Shown here: piece after piece, positions 61,145 to 64,000 of the stretch
Numbering within the stretch: the first letter of the stretch is position 1
Layout: each line of letters opens with the position of its first letter
Assembly: GCA_031553395.1 (NCBI GenBank)
Contig: JAVBLR010000012.1
Coordinates: 1 to 64,000, forward strand
DNA: 64,000 nucleotides
From: WRGA01 sp031553395
GTDB lineage: Bacteria; Bacteroidota; Bacteroidia; Bacteroidales; WRGA01
Direction: 5' to 3'
Translations under genes and position numbers: made by a program
The notes under the pieces: generated by a model
Told to the model about the DNA's origin: nothing
The model's database searches: none
Seen by the model: the letters and a program-made list of their open reading frames with translations, nothing else

Positions 61145-61741
61145 ATGCACGTAAATTCATTTAAAATATCACTTATCGTTGCTCTTTCCATTTTAGCTAC
61201 AACAATTTCAGGATGTAAAAAAGTACAAAATGAAAATAATCCCGTTCAGGAAGAACCAGCGAAGGAGGCGAAAATAAACGAACTTTTTTTCGATCAATGG
61301 AATGATAGTTATTTATTGGATAATGACAGCACCATTCAACGAATAGATGAAAGTGTAGTTTCGACCGATTCCATTATTACAAATGGAGAAATAATGCAGG
61401 GTTGTTATATCATGTTGAATGCACAAAAGAAAATCGTGAAAATCAGTTCGGCTACCGAATCGGAAAGTGGAGATACCGGAATTTTTCTCGATGCTTATTT
61501 TGATAATGGCAAGCTCGTTTTTATTGATTATCTGATAGATATTATTCCCGAACCCGAAATGTCTTATTTTATAAAATCGGCAGTGAAGGATGATCAATTT
61601 GTTCCGGAGAAATTTGAGGGAAAAACTCGTGTCGATTTTGGAAATAGTGTCGATTTACCTGCCGAAAAAGCCTCTACCGAATGTATTCTCGAAGCATTGG
61701 TTTTATATGAACAAATGAAAGAAAAGTTTGAAAAAAAATAA
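61145..61741 (+). CDS. Hypothetical lipoprotein
   Basis: The 198-residue protein has a lipoprotein signal ending TTISGCKK (Cys near residue 24) and a mostly beta periplasmic part with VKISSATESESGDTGIFLDAYF. No family recognised. It precedes the aminopeptidase P gene. Confidence 0.6.
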   Translation: MHVNSFKISLIVALSILATTISGCKKVQNENNPVQEEPAKEAKINELFFDQWNDSYLLDNDSTIQRIDESVVSTDSIITNGEIMQGCYIMLNAQKKIVKISSATESESGDTGIFLDAYFDNGKLVFIDYLIDIIPEPEMSYFIKSAVKDDQFVPEKFEGKTRVDFGNSVDLPAEKASTECILEALVLYEQMKEKFEKK

Positions 61742-61746
61742 AAATC

Positions 61747-61836
61747 AAGTTACGGGTTACAAGTTACAGAGCAAGGCTATTATCATCAACACCTCACTCC
61801 ATAACTCTTAACTCTTAACTTTTAACTCTTAACTCA
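61747..61836. repeat. Inverted arms of 7-base phased words (GTTACAA and TTAACTC types)
   Basis: The left arm 61747-61768 uses the gttacaa-type word seen at 30451; the right arm 61802-61836 uses the ttaactc-type word seen at 18668. Both are in 7-base phase. The right arm ends 2 bases before the aminopeptidase P start. Confidence 0.75.
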
Positions 61837-61838
61837 TC

Positions 61839-63617
61839 ATGGAAGTTCCTCAACGATTATCGGCTTTGCGCCAACTAATGAAAAGGGAAAATATAGATGC
61901 ATGTATTATTCCTTCTTCCGATCCTCATCTAAGCGAGTATATTGCGTCTCATTGGAAAATCCGTGAATGGATTTCGGGTTTTACCGGTTCTGCCGGAACA
62001 GTTGTTGTTACAGCGACAAAAGCCGGTTTATGGACAGATTCCCGCTATTTTCTGCAAGCTGGAGGAGAATTATTTGCTTCCGGAATTAAGTTATTCAAAG
62101 CCGGATTACCTGAAACTCCAAGCATAACAGATTGGTTGGGCGAAGAACTGAAAGAAAAAAAACAACTTGGATTTGAAGGAAATATGTTTTCTTTTTCCGA
62201 AGCCGAACGGATTATTCAAACAATGAATAAAAAGGGGATTATTGTAAATACTCAATTTGATCCTTTCTCTGAAATTTGGGAAGACAGACCAAGTTTGCCC
62301 GATAATCCGTTGATTGTTTATTCTGAAGAATATTCCGGAAAATCATCTGAAAAGAAAATAGCCGAAGTAAAAGAAAAGTTAATAAAAGCAGATGCCAATT
62401 GCATTTTATTGACAGCATTGGACGAAATAGCCTGGACTTTCAATTTGAGAGGTTCTGATGTAACAGCCAATCCGGTTGCTATTGCTTATGGTTTTATTTC
62501 AGATAAAGAATCCCGCATATTTGTATCTTCGAATAAATTGACGGATGAAGTTCGTTCTTACCTGAATTCGCAACATATTCAAATTTCAGAATATGATGAC
62601 ATTAAGCTTTATTTATCTAAATTAGAGGAAAATACTCATATTTTAGTTGATAAAAATAAGGTGAATGCTGCTTTGTTTGAATCAATTCCGAATCATTGCA
62701 AAATAGTATTTGAATCTTCGCCTGTAACATTGCTTAAGAGTATAAAAAATCAAACAGAAATTGATGGCTTTCATAATGCAATGGTAAAGGATGGAGTTGC
62801 TTTGATTCACTTTTTCCGCTGGTTGGAAAATGCAATCGGTACGGAAAAAGTAACTGAAATCGATATTGCAAAAAGGTTAATTGATTTTCGAAGCGAACAA
62901 GATTTATATGTCGGGGAAAGTTTTGCTACTATTGCCGGATTCGGGGAGCATGGGGCAATTGTGCATTACAGTGCCAATGAAGAAACCAATTTGGAAATAA
63001 AACCGGAGGGTTTTTTATTAATAGACAGCGGCGCTCAATATTTTGACGGAACTACAGATATTACCCGTACTATTTCGTTGGGAAATTTATCTCCTCAGCA
63101 GAAAAAAGATTTTACATTGGTTTTGAAAGGGCATATTGCGATTGCAACCTGTTGTTTTCCGCAAGGTACAAGGGGAGCACAGATTGATGTATTGGCAAGA
63201 AAAGCGTTGTGGGATAATGGATTAAATTATCTTCATGGAACGGGACATGGTATCGGACATTTTTTGAATGTGCATGAAGGCCCGCAAAATATTCGCATGG
63301 AAGAAAATCCGACACAACTTGTTCCCGGAATGGTTATTTCCAATGAACCGGGAGTTTATCGTACAGGAGAATATGGTATCCGTTCGGAAAATCTTGTTTT
63401 GGTAAAAGAATACCAGGAAACTGACTTTGGTAAATTCTACAATTTTGAGACACTTACATATTTCCCTTTTGATACGAAAGCGATTGACAAAACATTGTTG
63501 ACAAATGATGAAATCAATTGGTTAAATACGTATCATCAATTAGTTTATGAAAAGCTAAGTCTGTATTTATCCGAGGAAGAAAAAAGCTGGCTGAAGGAAA
63601 AAATACTTGAAATTTAA
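61839..63617 (+). CDS. Xaa-Pro aminopeptidase (aminopeptidase P), M24 family
   Basis: The 592-residue enzyme has two creatinase-like N-terminal domains (about 1-300) and the pita-bread catalytic domain with LIDSGAQYFDGTTDITRT (metal Asp pair), HGTGHGIGHFLNVHEGPQ (His ligand) and ISNEPG and GIRSENL (Glu ligands). It is the long, three-domain form found in eukaryotes and Bacteroidetes. It removes N-terminal residues before proline. Confidence 0.94.
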   Translation: MEVPQRLSALRQLMKRENIDACIIPSSDPHLSEYIASHWKIREWISGFTGSAGTVVVTATKAGLWTDSRYFLQAGGELFASGIKLFKAGLPETPSITDWLGEELKEKKQLGFEGNMFSFSEAERIIQTMNKKGIIVNTQFDPFSEIWEDRPSLPDNPLIVYSEEYSGKSSEKKIAEVKEKLIKADANCILLTALDEIAWTFNLRGSDVTANPVAIAYGFISDKESRIFVSSNKLTDEVRSYLNSQHIQISEYDDIKLYLSKLEENTHILVDKNKVNAALFESIPNHCKIVFESSPVTLLKSIKNQTEIDGFHNAMVKDGVALIHFFRWLENAIGTEKVTEIDIAKRLIDFRSEQDLYVGESFATIAGFGEHGAIVHYSANEETNLEIKPEGFLLIDSGAQYFDGTTDITRTISLGNLSPQQKKDFTLVLKGHIAIATCCFPQGTRGAQIDVLARKALWDNGLNYLHGTGHGIGHFLNVHEGPQNIRMEENPTQLVPGMVISNEPGVYRTGEYGIRSENLVLVKEYQETDFGKFYNFETLTYFPFDTKAIDKTLLTNDEINWLNTYHQLVYEKLSLYLSEEEKSWLKEKILEI

Positions 63618-63646
63618 TATAAAACACTTAATCTATTATACATATC

Positions 63647-64000
63647 ATGAAAAAATTCAAGTTTTTAATCTTGTTTGGTTTATTTGGAACTATTCTTGTT
63701 TTTGGACAAAATAAATTGCCTGTTTATTTAGATGAAAATCAATCCATTGAACAACGTGTCGAAGATGCTCTATCCCGGATGACATTGGAGGAAAAAGTAA
63801 AGATGTGTCATGCTCAATCCAAATTCAGTTCGGCTGGAGTGCCACGTTTGGGAATTCCCGAAAATTGGATGACAGATGGCCCTCACGGCATTCGTCCTGA
63901 AGTATTGTGGGATAAATGGACTCAAGCCGGATGGACAAATGATTCTTGTATTGCATTTCCGGCGCTTACTTGTTTGGCTGCTACTTGGAATCCCGAAATG
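63647..64000 (+). CDS. Glycoside hydrolase family 3 protein, 5' part
   Basis: The gene runs off the window. The 118 visible residues have a signal peptide (cleaved after LVFGQ) and the GH3 N-terminal features IEQRVEDALSRMTLEEKVKM, VPRLGIPENWMTDGPHGIRPE and CIAFPALTCLAATWN. GH3 members are usually exported beta-glucosidases or xylosidases; the substrate cannot be told from this part. Confidence 0.88.
   Translation, partial: MKKFKFLILFGLFGTILVFGQNKLPVYLDENQSIEQRVEDALSRMTLEEKVKMCHAQSKFSSAGVPRLGIPENWMTDGPHGIRPEVLWDKWTQAGWTNDSCIAFPALTCLAATWNPEM

Overview
This is a low-GC chromosomal segment from a member of the phylum Bacteroidetes, most likely order Bacteroidales. The evidence is the phylum's ATP synthase order (atpD-atpC-x-atpB-atpE-atpF-atpH-atpA-atpG), promoters of the TTTG-N19-TAnnTTTG type, very few Shine-Dalgarno sites, a type IX secretion C-terminal sorting domain, and families such as DUF5606, DUF6056 and a pair of alpha-isopropylmalate synthase paralogues. 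I cannot resolve the genus.

Layout. Positions 1-5800 form an accessory island: a HigB/HigA-type toxin-antitoxin pair, a GC-rich repeat-like block, an HNH-type protein with a small partner, a broken second copy of the antitoxin 3' end, a coiled-coil membrane protein and a nucleotidyltransferase-HEPN fusion. tRNA-Leu and tRNA-Gly follow. Positions 6600-21800 are mostly housekeeping: a serine hydrolase, YraN, tadA, lysS, gpsA, pgi, a membrane protein/GtrA/glycosyltransferase set, leuB, mnmA and a nitroreductase. Positions 21900-28810 (minus strand) hold a thiamin operon, thiD-thiS-thiE-like-thiE-thiG-GNAT-thiC-thiH, behind a TPP riboswitch. Positions 28844-34990 (minus strand) hold a leucine operon, leuA-leuC-(broken GxxExxY gene)-leuD-citramalate/isopropylmalate synthase paralogue, behind an Ile/Leu-rich leader peptide and an attenuator. 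The ATP synthase operon fills 35170-42520, followed by tRNA-Glu, rpsT, ettA, rpoN and clpB. Positions 50200-57730 carry lineage-specific secreted and membrane proteins, including a tandem gene duplication and a three-gene secreted-protein operon. The window ends with a prenyl synthase, tatD, a lipoprotein, an aminopeptidase P and the start of a GH3 glycosidase.

The most unusual signal is not a gene. At least fifteen intergenic gaps carry inverted arms built from short words repeated in phase every 7, 8 or 9 bases. The word differs at each site but the architecture is the same, and several arms end right at a start codon. In the leuD-leuC gap, 30-bp arms of this kind (one mismatch) act like terminal inverted repeats around a frameshifted GxxExxY (PDDEXK_3-type) gene. 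This suggests a small mobile or selfish unit. A second, GC-rich palindrome family occurs twice, and one copy supplies the C-terminal codons of thiD.
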